10,580 nucleotides of DNA from CAZAQB01 sp964487155 (GTDB lineage: Bacteria; Pseudomonadota; Gammaproteobacteria; Nitrococcales; Nitrococcaceae): the NCBI GenBank assembly GCA_964487155.1, contig CAZAQB010000114.1, positions 1 to 10,580 on the forward strand, read 5' to 3'. Positions 1 to 6,396 of this stretch are shown in pieces. The first letter of the stretch is position 1. The number at the start of each line of letters is the position of its first letter. The notes under the pieces were generated by a model. The model had not been told where the DNA came from and ran no database searches. It saw nothing but the letters and a program-made list of their open reading frames with translations. Both the position numbers and the translations under genes were made by a program.

Positions 1-1220
1 TGGCCGGAGGCGAACAGGCTGAGACCCATGGGCAGCACCGCCGCCAGGCCCAGGCGCAGGCGGAAGAAGTCCCGGTCTGGCGGCGCGTCCTGGAACGTGA
101 ACTCCACCGGGGCGTCGCGCAGGTCGCCCGCGAAGCGCACCCGGATGTCGCGCTGGTCGTCCCGGAACTCATGCACCCAGTCGGCGTTGAACTGGGGCAC
201 CAGGACGCCGAACGCGGGCGTCAGGGCGGCGCTCAGCTGCACGCCCAGGGTGCTGCGCAGGGAGACCTCCGTCTGGTCGTCGAAGGCCAGGGTCATGGGC
301 GAGTCGCCGGTCTCCGTGTAGGCATCGGTGTGGCGCCGCACCGCCTCCAGGCCCAGGCGCGGACCGGCGGTGACGGCGCCGGCGCTGAAGTCGTGGCCGG
401 CCAGCAGGTACGCCTCCAGGTAGCCGGCCTCCACGTCGGCGTCCACGCCCGCCGGCGGGATCTCGAAGGAGACCGTCTGGTTGCCGTCGGCAGCCGTGGT
501 GATCACGTCCCGCGAGGCGATGCGGCTGGTGTCGAGGCGCTGGCGGCCGAAGCCGCCGGCCAGGTCCAGGAAGCTGTCCCGGCTCGGGAACCAGGACGCC
601 AGCATTGTGATCCCCAGGCGCCGGCTGCCGTAGTCGCCGCCGCTGTCGAAGTCGCCGGACTGGCGGGCCAGGCTGGCGGCAATGCCCATCACGCCGGAGC
701 CGCCCAGGCGGTAGTCCGCGCCCAGATTCAGTGACACGGTGTGGGCCTGCTGGCCGTCCTCGAAGGCGGTGGGATCGCGCTCCAGGCGCTCGTAGCCGCC
801 CCCCAGGAAGATCCCCCAGCGGCCCCAGCGGGCCAGGTTCGTGGTGTCCCCGGCGGCGCCGCCGCGGGGTGCTTCAGGGTCGTCCTCGCGCAGGTCCTGC
901 TGGCGGCGGCGCAGGCTCTCCCGGGCGCTCTCCGCCCCCCGGGAAACAGCCGCCGCCGCGGCCGCCCCGCCGGAGACCGCCACCGTGGTGGTGGTGCCCG
1001 GCGCCGGCAGCTGCGCCTGGGGGGGGCCGCCGCAGACGCTGGCCAGGGCCGCGGAGGCCTGGCCCGGCGCGAGGAACGGCCCGTCGCGCTCGAACTGCAA
1101 GGCGGCGCACTGCTCGCGCAGGAAGAAATCCAGCTGGTCGTCCAGGGTCTGGGCCGCGGCATCGCCGGCCAGCACCACGGCCAGCGCGCCGGCCGCCAAC
1201 GTCCCATGCCCCGCCCCCAT
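1..1220 (-). CDS. Autotransporter-type outer-membrane beta-barrel protein (C-terminus cut by window edge)
   Basis: The reading frame was found by translating the minus strand from ATG 1220 and stays open to the window edge, giving 406 residues with no stop. A strong purine-rich site (GGGGGAGG) lies just upstream of this ATG. Residues 1-24 look like a signal peptide ending in AAAQ. A short region follows (25-130) with two cysteines (C38, C63), a TTTT/Ala-rich stretch and a charged helix (about 93-112, SRGAESARESLRRRQQ). From about residue 131 (RWGRWGIFLGGGYERLE) there are alternating amphipathic beta strands with Gly/Tyr/Asp turns, as in autotransporter beta domains. The helix before the barrel is typical of that family. 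The N-terminal part is far too short for a classical passenger, so this may be a barrel with a minimal passenger. Perhaps the last few strands and the terminal aromatic residue are missing. It is transcribed divergently from the polyferredoxin gene. Function unknown. Confidence 0.75.
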   Translation of the reverse strand, partial: MGAGHGTLAAGALAVVLAGDAAAQTLDDQLDFFLREQCAALQFERDGPFLAPGQASAALASVCGGPPQAQLPAPGTTTTVAVSGGAAAAAAVSRGAESARESLRRRQQDLREDDPEAPRGGAAGDTTNLARWGRWGIFLGGGYERLERDPTAFEDGQQAHTVSLNLGADYRLGGSGVMGIAASLARQSGDFDSGGDYGSRRLGITMLASWFPSRDSFLDLAGGFGRQRLDTSRIASRDVITTAADGNQTVSFEIPPAGVDADVEAGYLEAYLLAGHDFSAGAVTAGPRLGLEAVRRHTDAYTETGDSPMTLAFDDQTEVSLRSTLGVQLSAALTPAFGVLVPQFNADWVHEFRDDQRDIRVRFAGDLRDAPVEFTFQDAPPDRDFFRLRLGLAAVLPMGLSLFASG

Positions 1221-1458
1221 CGCCTCCCCCTGCCCTGGCGCCTCACCCGTAATCCAGTGTGCTCCCTGCAACGGCGCCTGCGAAGGGCCGCGGCCGGCGC
1301 CTCCGGCGGGGCGGATCGCGCCGGATCTTGACCTGCATCGCCCCACGGCGGCCCGCACTACCGAAAATACCCGCGACATGAGATTCCGGTTTCGCTCCGG
1401 TGGCCCGTGCCGGGGACGCCGGACCACCGGGCCCGCCGCGACGGGCTGGAGGAACAGC
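1221..1458. promoter_or_regulatory. Divergent intergenic region between the barrel gene and the polyferredoxin gene
   Basis: This 238-bp gap separates two divergent start codons and so must carry promoters for both directions. It is locally less GC-rich around 1364-1386 (GAAAATAC and nearby bases). I could not find a -35/-10 pair with proper spacing: TTGACC at 1328-1333 has no convincing -10 about 17 bp downstream. A GCGACA hexamer at 1373-1378 resembles half of a RegA-type site but is too short to call. The SD for the plus-strand gene is GGAGG at 1448-1452. Confidence 0.5.
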
Positions 1459-2868
1459 GTGAGCACCTGCGGTTCGACTCTGGGTACGCCCCGCGCCCCT
1501 GACCGCCTGGCCGCACGGCTGGAGGCCTTCTTCGTGCGCCACCGCAGCCGCCTGGCCTGGGTGCACCTGGGTTTCTTCGTGGCCTTCCTGGTCATCATCC
1601 TGGGGCCGCTGTTCCTGCCCGAACCCCCCGAGCACGCCACGCCGCTGACCAACCTCACCGAGGCCGCCTCCTACGCCCTGTGGGGCCTGTGGTTCCCGCT
1701 GGTGTTCCTGTCGGTACTGGTCACCGGGCGCAGCTGGTGCGGGTTGATGTGTCCCATGGGCGCGGCCTCTGAGTTCGCCAACCGCCACGGGCTGCGCCGG
1801 GCCATCCCCGCCTGGGTGCGCTGGGAGTGGCTGCCGGTGGTGAGCTTCGTGGTGATCACCGTGCTGGGCCAGACCGTGGGCGTGCGCGACCACCCCGAGG
1901 CGGCCGCGCTGGTCTTCGGCGGCACCATGGGGCTTGCCATCGTCTTCGGGGCGGTGTGGGGCCGGCTGCACCGGCGGGCCTGGTGCCGACACGCCTGCCC
2001 CATCGGCCTGCTGCTGGGCATCTTCTCGCGGCTCGGTGCGGTGCAGTTCGCTGCCAAGGCACCGAGGCCCGGCGGCGACCGCTACACCGAGAAGGGGCTG
2101 TGCCCCACCATGATCGACATCTCCCGCAAGGAAGAGTCCCGCCACTGCATCGAGTGCTTCCGCTGCGTCGAGCCCAAAGCCAAAGGCGGACTGCGGCTGC
2201 GGCTGCGCCGGCCGGGCGAGGAGGTGGAGCGCATCCGCGAGCACCACGCCAACCCGGTGGAGGTGTGGTTCCTGTTCATCGGCACCGGCATCGCCCTGGG
2301 CGGCTTCCTGTGGCTGGTGCTGCCCCTCTACCAGGAGCTGCGCCAGGCCTTCGGAGTCTGGGCCATCGAGCGGGAGTGGTTCTGGATCGGCGAGCCTGGC
2401 CCCTGGTGGCTGATGAGCGTCCACCCGGAGCGCCGGGAGGTATTCGTCTGGCTCGACTTCCTGATGATCACCGGCTTCATGGGCGCCTTCGCGGCCGCCT
2501 TCGCCGCCGCCCTGGCGGCCACCACCGGAGCCGCCTCCTGGCTGGCCGGGCGCCTGGGCGCCGACGCGGACTTCCGCACCCGGTTCGTGGAGCTGGGCTA
2601 CCAGTACGCGCCGGTGGCCATGATCTCGCTGGTGATCGGCCTGGGCGGCGAGCTGTTCGACGGCCTGGCGGTGCTGGGCGCGGGCGCCCCGGCCGCCGGC
2701 AAGGCCGTCTGTTTCGCCCTGGCGCTCGCCTGGAGCCTGTGGCTGGGCAACGCCATCCTGGCGCGCCAGGGGGTGGCCGGCCCGAGCCGCGCCCTGCCCC
2801 TGCTGCCCGGCCTGGCCGGCAGCCTGCTGGCTGGCGGCGCCTGGTGGGTGGCGATCTTCGGGCTCTGA
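1459..2868 (+). CDS. Membrane-bound 4Fe-4S polyferredoxin, FtrD/NapH/CcoG-like
   Basis: GTG at 1459 is chosen because GGAGG sits 6 nt upstream; the frame is open further upstream but there overlaps the opposite-strand gene. The product has 469 residues with about eight or nine hydrophobic segments (first about 34-53, last at the C-terminus). Cysteine motifs are C94xxxC98P (SWCGLMCPMG), C176xxxC180P (AWCRHACPIG), and C215 with C230xxC233xxC236 (CIECFRC). These fit polyferredoxins that pass electrons across or along the inner membrane. In Bordetella and Brucella FtrABCD ferrous-iron uptake, FtrD is this type of protein and FtrA is P19-like. The next gene, 47 bp downstream, is P19-like, so an FtrD-like role is the best guess: accepting electrons from metal oxidation or supplying them for reduction. 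NosR-, NapH- or CcoG-like roles cannot be excluded from sequence alone. The motif and family call is firm, the substrate is not. Confidence 0.85.
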   Translation: MSTCGSTLGTPRAPDRLAARLEAFFVRHRSRLAWVHLGFFVAFLVIILGPLFLPEPPEHATPLTNLTEAASYALWGLWFPLVFLSVLVTGRSWCGLMCPMGAASEFANRHGLRRAIPAWVRWEWLPVVSFVVITVLGQTVGVRDHPEAAALVFGGTMGLAIVFGAVWGRLHRRAWCRHACPIGLLLGIFSRLGAVQFAAKAPRPGGDRYTEKGLCPTMIDISRKEESRHCIECFRCVEPKAKGGLRLRLRRPGEEVERIREHHANPVEVWFLFIGTGIALGGFLWLVLPLYQELRQAFGVWAIEREWFWIGEPGPWWLMSVHPERREVFVWLDFLMITGFMGAFAAAFAAALAATTGAASWLAGRLGADADFRTRFVELGYQYAPVAMISLVIGLGGELFDGLAVLGAGAPAAGKAVCFALALAWSLWLGNAILARQGVAGPSRALPLLPGLAGSLLAGGAWWVAIFGL

Positions 2869-2915
2869 ATTCGGCCCTTCAATCCGCTTTCTTTCCAACG
2901 CGAGGCAGGACGACC

Positions 2916-3488
2916 ATGAAGCGACTGATGCAGGCGGCCATGCTGGCCGCGGGCCTGACCCTGGCCGGTGCCGCGCCGGCGGCGGTGTACGAGACCGGCG
3001 AGCCGGTGGTGCGCAACGGCCTCTCGGTGCAGGGCATCTACATCCAGGAAGTGAAGATGACCGGCGAGCACGCCGGCCACGGCCACCACCACGGTCGCGG
3101 TAAAGACCATGGCAACGGTGGCGCCATGGACATGCCCGGCGTGCACCTGGAGGCGGTGATCCGCATGGCCAAGGAGGGCCACGGCTTCCCGGTGGGCGCC
3201 TGGGTGCCGTATCTGAACATCCACTACACCCTGGCCCGCAAGGGCAGCGACTGGTCTTCCGAGGGACCGCTGGTGCCCATGCTGGCCAACGACGGGCCCC
3301 ACTACGGCGCCAACGTGGCCATGCCCGGGCCCGGCAAGTACACGCTGACCTTCCGCATCAGCCCGCCCTCGGAGGATGTCTTCCCGCGTCATTTCGACCG
3401 GGAGACCGGCCTGGGGCCCTGGCTTGAGCCCTTCGAGGCGAGCTGGGAGTTCACCTACGTGGGGGTGGGCAAGAAGGGGGGGTATTAG
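2916..3488 (+). CDS. Periplasmic P19/FtrA/FetP-type metal-binding protein (Fe2+ transport protein family)
   Basis: The product has 190 residues, with AGGA five nt before ATG 2916 and a signal peptide (about 1-23, ending APAA). The body matches the Campylobacter P19 / E. coli FetP / Bordetella FtrA family: VHLEAVI (H77, E79), WVPYLNIHYTL, VPMLANDGPHYGANVAM (M122, H129), and RHFDRETGLGPWLEPF (H159). H77, E79, M122, H129 and H159 correspond to the copper/metal ligands known from P19; the seven-residue Met-to-His spacing is kept. Residues 52-69 form an extra loop with seven histidines, just before the first ligand strand. Known members bind Cu(II) and Mn or Fe and feed an Ftr1-type permease. Here the partner in the same transcription unit is the polyferredoxin, with no permease visible. 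Role: periplasmic metal binding, probably ferrous iron with copper as cofactor; a purely copper role is possible. Confidence 0.92.
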   Translation: MKRLMQAAMLAAGLTLAGAAPAAVYETGEPVVRNGLSVQGIYIQEVKMTGEHAGHGHHHGRGKDHGNGGAMDMPGVHLEAVIRMAKEGHGFPVGAWVPYLNIHYTLARKGSDWSSEGPLVPMLANDGPHYGANVAMPGPGKYTLTFRISPPSEDVFPRHFDRETGLGPWLEPFEASWEFTYVGVGKKGGY

Positions 3489-3537
3489 GTCTCGTCAGGT
3501 TGGCTGTCGCGAGGCGGAAACCACCGCTTCGGCAGTT

Positions 3538-3645
3538 GGGGATGCCGGATGCGCTTCGCTTATCCGGCCTACGTCCTTCGGCCAAGCCCACAAGCGTGAC
3601 CGGGCCCGCGCAGGCCGGGTAAGGCGCGCGGCCCCGCATCCGGCG
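3538..3645. repeat. REP/BIME-like inverted pair 1
   Basis: Two copies of one palindromic element face each other. The forward copy is 3538-3573, with core GCCGGATGCGCTTCGCTTA followed by TCCGGCCTACG. A diverged reverse copy lies at 3611-3645 (CAGGCCGGGTAAGG, ending GCATCCGGCG). Each copy is itself an imperfect hairpin (GCCGGAT with ATCCGGC). The pair starts 50 bp after the stop of the P19-like gene. The shape and wording (GCCGGATG, TAAG, GGCCTACG) recall enterobacterial REP/BIME elements. Such elements often sit between convergent genes and can act as mRNA-end stabilisers or attenuators. Confidence 0.75.
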
Positions 3646-3721
3646 CGTCTGGGCGCGGCGCTGATTCTTCGGCGGGTCGTTGCGCAGTTACTAGCCGCGC
3701 CGGGCGGCGCGCCGTCGCTTG

Positions 3722-4032
3722 CGTAGGGTGGGCAGAGCGAAGCGACGCCCACCGTCTTCGGCCCGGTGGTTCGGGGATGCCGGATGCGCTGCGCTTATCC
3801 GGCCTACGCCCTCCGCCACGGCCCCGCGGCACAGCCGAGGCTCGCGTAGGCCGGATAAGGCGCGAAGCGCCGCATCCGGCGACTGCGAGGGTTGGGATTC
3901 GCGCGCTCTGCCCACCCGCATGGGGCGTCAACGCCTGGCTGCTCCAAGCTGGGATGGGGCGCAGCGCAATCCCAGCGTCCGGTCTCCATGCGGCCATGAC
4001 GGTGGGCTTCGCTTCGCTCTGCCCACCCTACG
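3722..4032. repeat. Nested inverted-repeat block with 35-bp ends flanking a second REP/BIME pair
   Basis: The outer arms are 3722-3756 and 3998-4032. They are reverse complements with 34 of 35 positions matching and begin with CGTAGGGTGGGCAGAGCGAA. The complementarity continues outward: GCCGTCG at 3711-3717 pairs with CGACGGC at 4035-4041. Between the arms lies a second REP pair: the forward copy 3773-3808 differs from the one at 3538 by one base, and the reverse copy is 3845-3881. A fragment of the outer element (GCTCTGCCCACCC, 3905-3917) and a separate hairpin (3948-3976) complete the block. The order is outer, REP, REP reversed, fragment, hairpin, outer reversed. It looks like an accumulation of non-coding palindromic elements or a small MITE-like unit; no transposase is present. 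Confidence 0.75.
3948..3976. repeat. Small hairpin inside the repeat block
   Basis: GCTGGGAT at 3948-3955 and ATCCCAGC at 3969-3976 are exact reverse complements across a 13-nt GC-rich loop. This is a third palindrome type, distinct from the two families around it. Confidence 0.6.
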
Positions 4033-4065
4033 ACCGACGGCCGACTCGGCCCGGGGTAGCGGCGG

Positions 4066-5136
4066 TCAGAACCGCACGCTGACACCGCCGGCCAGGTTGT
4101 AGTCGCTGACCTCCTGGATGCCGTTCACCCGGCGGTATGCCGGCAACTGGGCGAAGGCGTAGAGCTGCACCCGCTGCACGGGCTGGAAGCTCACCCCCGG
4201 GCTCACCATGACCTCCTCGCTGCCGGTGTCCGCCGGCTCGGCTTCCTCGCCGTCGTCGCGGTCGCGGATCAGGGTGTTGACCTGCAGCGCGAGGCCGATG
4301 CGGCCGGTCAGCGCGTAGCGGTAGCCGAGATCCAGACCCAGGGAGTCCCCCGGCTGATAGCCCGAGCGCTCGAACAGCGCGTGCTGCCACAATGCCTGGG
4401 CGAAGAAGCCGTGGGAGGACACCGGATGGGTGTAGCTGTAATAGGCCCCCAGCAGGCTGTCGGCAGTGCCGGTGCCGGCCTGCAGGGAGCGCTCCAGGCG
4501 GAAGCCCTCGTCGTTGGTGAAGTCGAACGGGCCGGTGGGCAGCTTGAGCCCCGCAAGCACCCCCGCGGAGGTACCGCCGATGCCCAGCCGGCCCAGCACC
4601 CGCAGGTCGCCCGGCCGGGTAAACTCCCAGGAGTCCACACCGCCCGAGGGGCCGTGGTCGTGGCCGGCGTGCAGCGGCGCCACGCCCGCATCGCGGCGCG
4701 GCAGCGCGCCGACAACCCCGCCTGCGACCGCCACCGGCGTCACGGTGACGCCGCCGGTGCCGGCGCTTTCCTCTGGCGGCGTGATGATGCGGTTGCGGCG
4801 GTTGACGATGGGCAGCATGGCCGTGACGCCCCAGTCGCGGCCCGCCGAGTACGCCGCTGTCAGCTTCACGGTGCGGCTGACGGTGAGCACGATGCCGTGG
4901 TCCCGGGGGATCTCGTCATCGTCGAGGTCGTCGGTGCCGGAGCGGGCCTGGTCCTGCTCCACGAACTCGTAGGCGGCGTCGAAGCGCCAGCCGCTGCGGG
5001 TCGTGACCCCCTGGGTCTCCCACTGGGTGTTCAGGGTGCACACCGCCGCCCCACAGTTGGCCGCGGCCGGGCCGGACACCGCGATGGCTGCAGCGACCAG
5101 GCCGAGCACCGGCAGCCGCCTGAGAATCCTGTTCAT
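4066..5136 (-). CDS. Outer-membrane beta-barrel protein of unknown transport role, third gene of the MbnP/MbnH cluster
   Basis: The product has 356 residues with a signal peptide (about 1-26, ending PAAA). An AGGGGGTG site precedes ATG 5136. The mature N-terminus carries C28 and C33 (NCGAAVC) followed by TLNTQWETQG. The rest consists of amphipathic strands with Gly/Tyr/Asp turns (for example SLGLDLGYRYALTG, VQLYAFAQLPAYRR) and ends in VSVRF, the terminal Phe expected for Omp insertion. A probable extracellular or periplasmic loop holds H156, H159 and H161 (PLHAGHDHGPSG), and 65-79 is Asp-rich. It starts 52 bp after the MbnH-like gene with no terminator between, so it is likely co-transcribed. 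Family: generic outer-membrane 'transporter' proteins of the Phenol_MetA_deg-like type; substrate unknown. The Cys pair, His loop and neighbours suggest a link to copper, which is inference. Confidence 0.8.
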   Translation of the reverse strand: MNRILRRLPVLGLVAAAIAVSGPAAANCGAAVCTLNTQWETQGVTTRSGWRFDAAYEFVEQDQARSGTDDLDDDEIPRDHGIVLTVSRTVKLTAAYSAGRDWGVTAMLPIVNRRNRIITPPEESAGTGGVTVTPVAVAGGVVGALPRRDAGVAPLHAGHDHGPSGGVDSWEFTRPGDLRVLGRLGIGGTSAGVLAGLKLPTGPFDFTNDEGFRLERSLQAGTGTADSLLGAYYSYTHPVSSHGFFAQALWQHALFERSGYQPGDSLGLDLGYRYALTGRIGLALQVNTLIRDRDDGEEAEPADTGSEEVMVSPGVSFQPVQRVQLYAFAQLPAYRRVNGIQEVSDYNLAGGVSVRF

Positions 5137-5188
5137 GTCACCCCCTGTTGCATCTCGATTGGTTTTCCCGCCCGCGCGTCGGGGCCTG

Positions 5189-6388
5189 CTACTCCAGGCA
5201 GCGGGGATGGGGCGGGATGTTGCCGAAGGGATCCGCCAGGGCCGGATCGCAGATGAAGCTCCAGTCGGTCAGCGCCTCGAAGAAGGCCAGCAGGTCCTGG
5301 ATCTCGTCCGGGCTGATGCTGAAGCCGGCGATCAGGCTGCTCTTCACCGGGCTCGCCGCGCCGTCGCCGGCGTGGGGGCCGGACTCGATCAGCCGCCCGC
5401 CCCGGGCGTAGTGGGCGATGACCTCCTCCAGGGTGGCGATGGAGCCGTCGTGCATGTAGGGCGCCGTCAGGGCGATATTGCGCAGCGCCGGCGCCCGGAA
5501 GCGGCCCATGTCCCGGTCCTCCAGGGTGAATTCCCAGAGGCCCCGGTTGTCCGCCGGGTAGCCGCCCTGGCCGTCGACGTTGTAGAGGCCGTTGTTCTGG
5601 AAGAACGACTGGTCGAAGGCCAGCCCCTCGAAGTCCACCGACTGGGCCAGGTTGAAACCGCCGTGGCAGTGGAAGCACTCCAGGCGCTCGGAGAAGAACA
5701 GATCCATGCCCCGGGTGGCGGCCGCCGACAGGGCCTGCGGCCGGCCCTGGAACACCGCCTGGTCATAGGCCGAGTTGCCGGCGATCAGCGTCGCCACGAA
5801 CGCGGCCACCCCCTTGGCCACATTCAGCGGCGTGATGGGCTGGTCCGCCTCGGGATAGGCGTCGGCGAACAGGGCCGGGTAGTCCGGATCCCGGCGCAGC
5901 CGGTCCAGGATCTCCTGCTCGTGGCCGCTCCAGCCCAGTTCCACCGGGAACTCCCCGAACATAGGGATCAGCGCCTGGTCGTGCAGGGTGGTGATGGCCG
6001 GGTTGGCCCAGTTCTGGGTGGCGTTGTAGACGACGTTGGCGAGACCCATGCTGTTGCGCGGGTGGACATCCCCGGTGGCCCCCACCGGCAGTGCCCGGGC
6101 GTCGGCGAAGCCGAAGCGCTGCTGGTGGCAGCCGGCGCAGGACAGGCTGTCGTTGACCGACAGCCGGGTGTCGTAGAACAGCCGCCGGCCCAGGGCCACC
6201 TTGGCCTCGCTCATGGGATTGGCGGCAGGGGTCACCGGCACCGGGAAGCCCGCCGGCAGGTCCCAGTCGAAGGTCTGGGCCGTGGCCTGGCCGGCGGAGG
6301 GTCCGGAGGACCCCCCGCCGCCACAGCCGGCCAGGAGCAACAGCGCGCCCGCCAGCAGCGGGCGCGTCACAGCGCAGCACCGGGTCAT
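5189..6388 (-). CDS. mbnH: MbnH-like di-heme cytochrome c peroxidase/MauG-family lipoprotein
   Basis: ATG 6388 (not the in-frame ATG 40 codons earlier) is chosen because it follows a GAGG site, starts a proper lipoprotein signal (lipobox LAGC, C22, then GGGGSS), and lies 8 bp after the upstream gene. The product has 399 residues. It has two c-type heme sites, C84AGCH88 and C238FHCH242. Other family marks are RRLFYDTRLS, NSMGLANVVYN, W127 between the heme domains, and AP-Y311-M312-HDGSIATLEEVIAHY, where Y311 or M312 would be the distal ligand of the second heme. In the characterised Methylosinus pair, MbnH oxidises the first Trp of a WxW motif in MbnP to kynurenine. The adjacent MbnP-like gene supports MbnH over ordinary peroxide detoxification, where similar proteins lack this partner. 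Likely anchored in an envelope membrane facing the periplasm. The symbol is by homology and context. Confidence 0.88.
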   Translation of the reverse strand: MTRCCAVTRPLLAGALLLLAGCGGGGSSGPSAGQATAQTFDWDLPAGFPVPVTPAANPMSEAKVALGRRLFYDTRLSVNDSLSCAGCHQQRFGFADARALPVGATGDVHPRNSMGLANVVYNATQNWANPAITTLHDQALIPMFGEFPVELGWSGHEQEILDRLRRDPDYPALFADAYPEADQPITPLNVAKGVAAFVATLIAGNSAYDQAVFQGRPQALSAAATRGMDLFFSERLECFHCHGGFNLAQSVDFEGLAFDQSFFQNNGLYNVDGQGGYPADNRGLWEFTLEDRDMGRFRAPALRNIALTAPYMHDGSIATLEEVIAHYARGGRLIESGPHAGDGAASPVKSSLIAGFSISPDEIQDLLAFFEALTDWSFICDPALADPFGNIPPHPRCLE

Positions 6389-6396
6389 GGAGCGCC

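Larger units (their letters stand above)
3489..4065. other. Gene-free gap between convergent genes
   Basis: No believable coding sequence lies in this 577-bp stretch. Open frames here are low-complexity translations of the palindromic repeats, with no ribosome sites and no recognisable protein features. The gap is between the stop of the P19-like gene (plus) and the stop of the outer-membrane barrel gene (minus), so it must serve as the termination region for both. No classical stem plus T-run was seen; the repeats' hairpins are the only terminator-like structures. The first 50 bp also hold an imperfect dyad (about 3507-3537, GCGG/CCGC core). Confidence 0.7.

Noticed and set aside
1328..1368. 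Sigma-70 promoter starting with TTGACC at 1328
   Set aside because: No acceptable -10 at 16-18 bp; the AT-rich GAAAATAC lies about 29 bp away.
1373..1378. RegA-type half-site GCGACA upstream of the polyferredoxin gene
   Set aside because: A lone hexamer is expected by chance in DNA this GC-rich and has no partner half-site.
841..1458. In-frame N-terminal extension of the polyferredoxin (starts at 841 or ATG 1378)
   Set aside because: It overlaps the divergent barrel gene on the other strand, is Pro/Ala/Arg-rich shadow sequence, and lacks an SD; GTG 1459 has GGAGG at ideal distance.
1243..2898. 551-codon open frame on the minus strand opposite the polyferredoxin
   Set aside because: Antisense shadow of a high-GC gene: Gln/Gly/His-rich composition, no domain, while the plus strand shows clear membrane segments and Cys motifs.
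3538..4032. CRISPR array
   Set aside because: Repeats alternate in orientation, are palindromic, have no regular spacer length, and no cas genes are near.
3376..4102. Several open frames in the convergent gap on both strands
   Set aside because: They translate the palindromic repeats, share repeated peptide wording, and lack ribosome sites or recognisable features.
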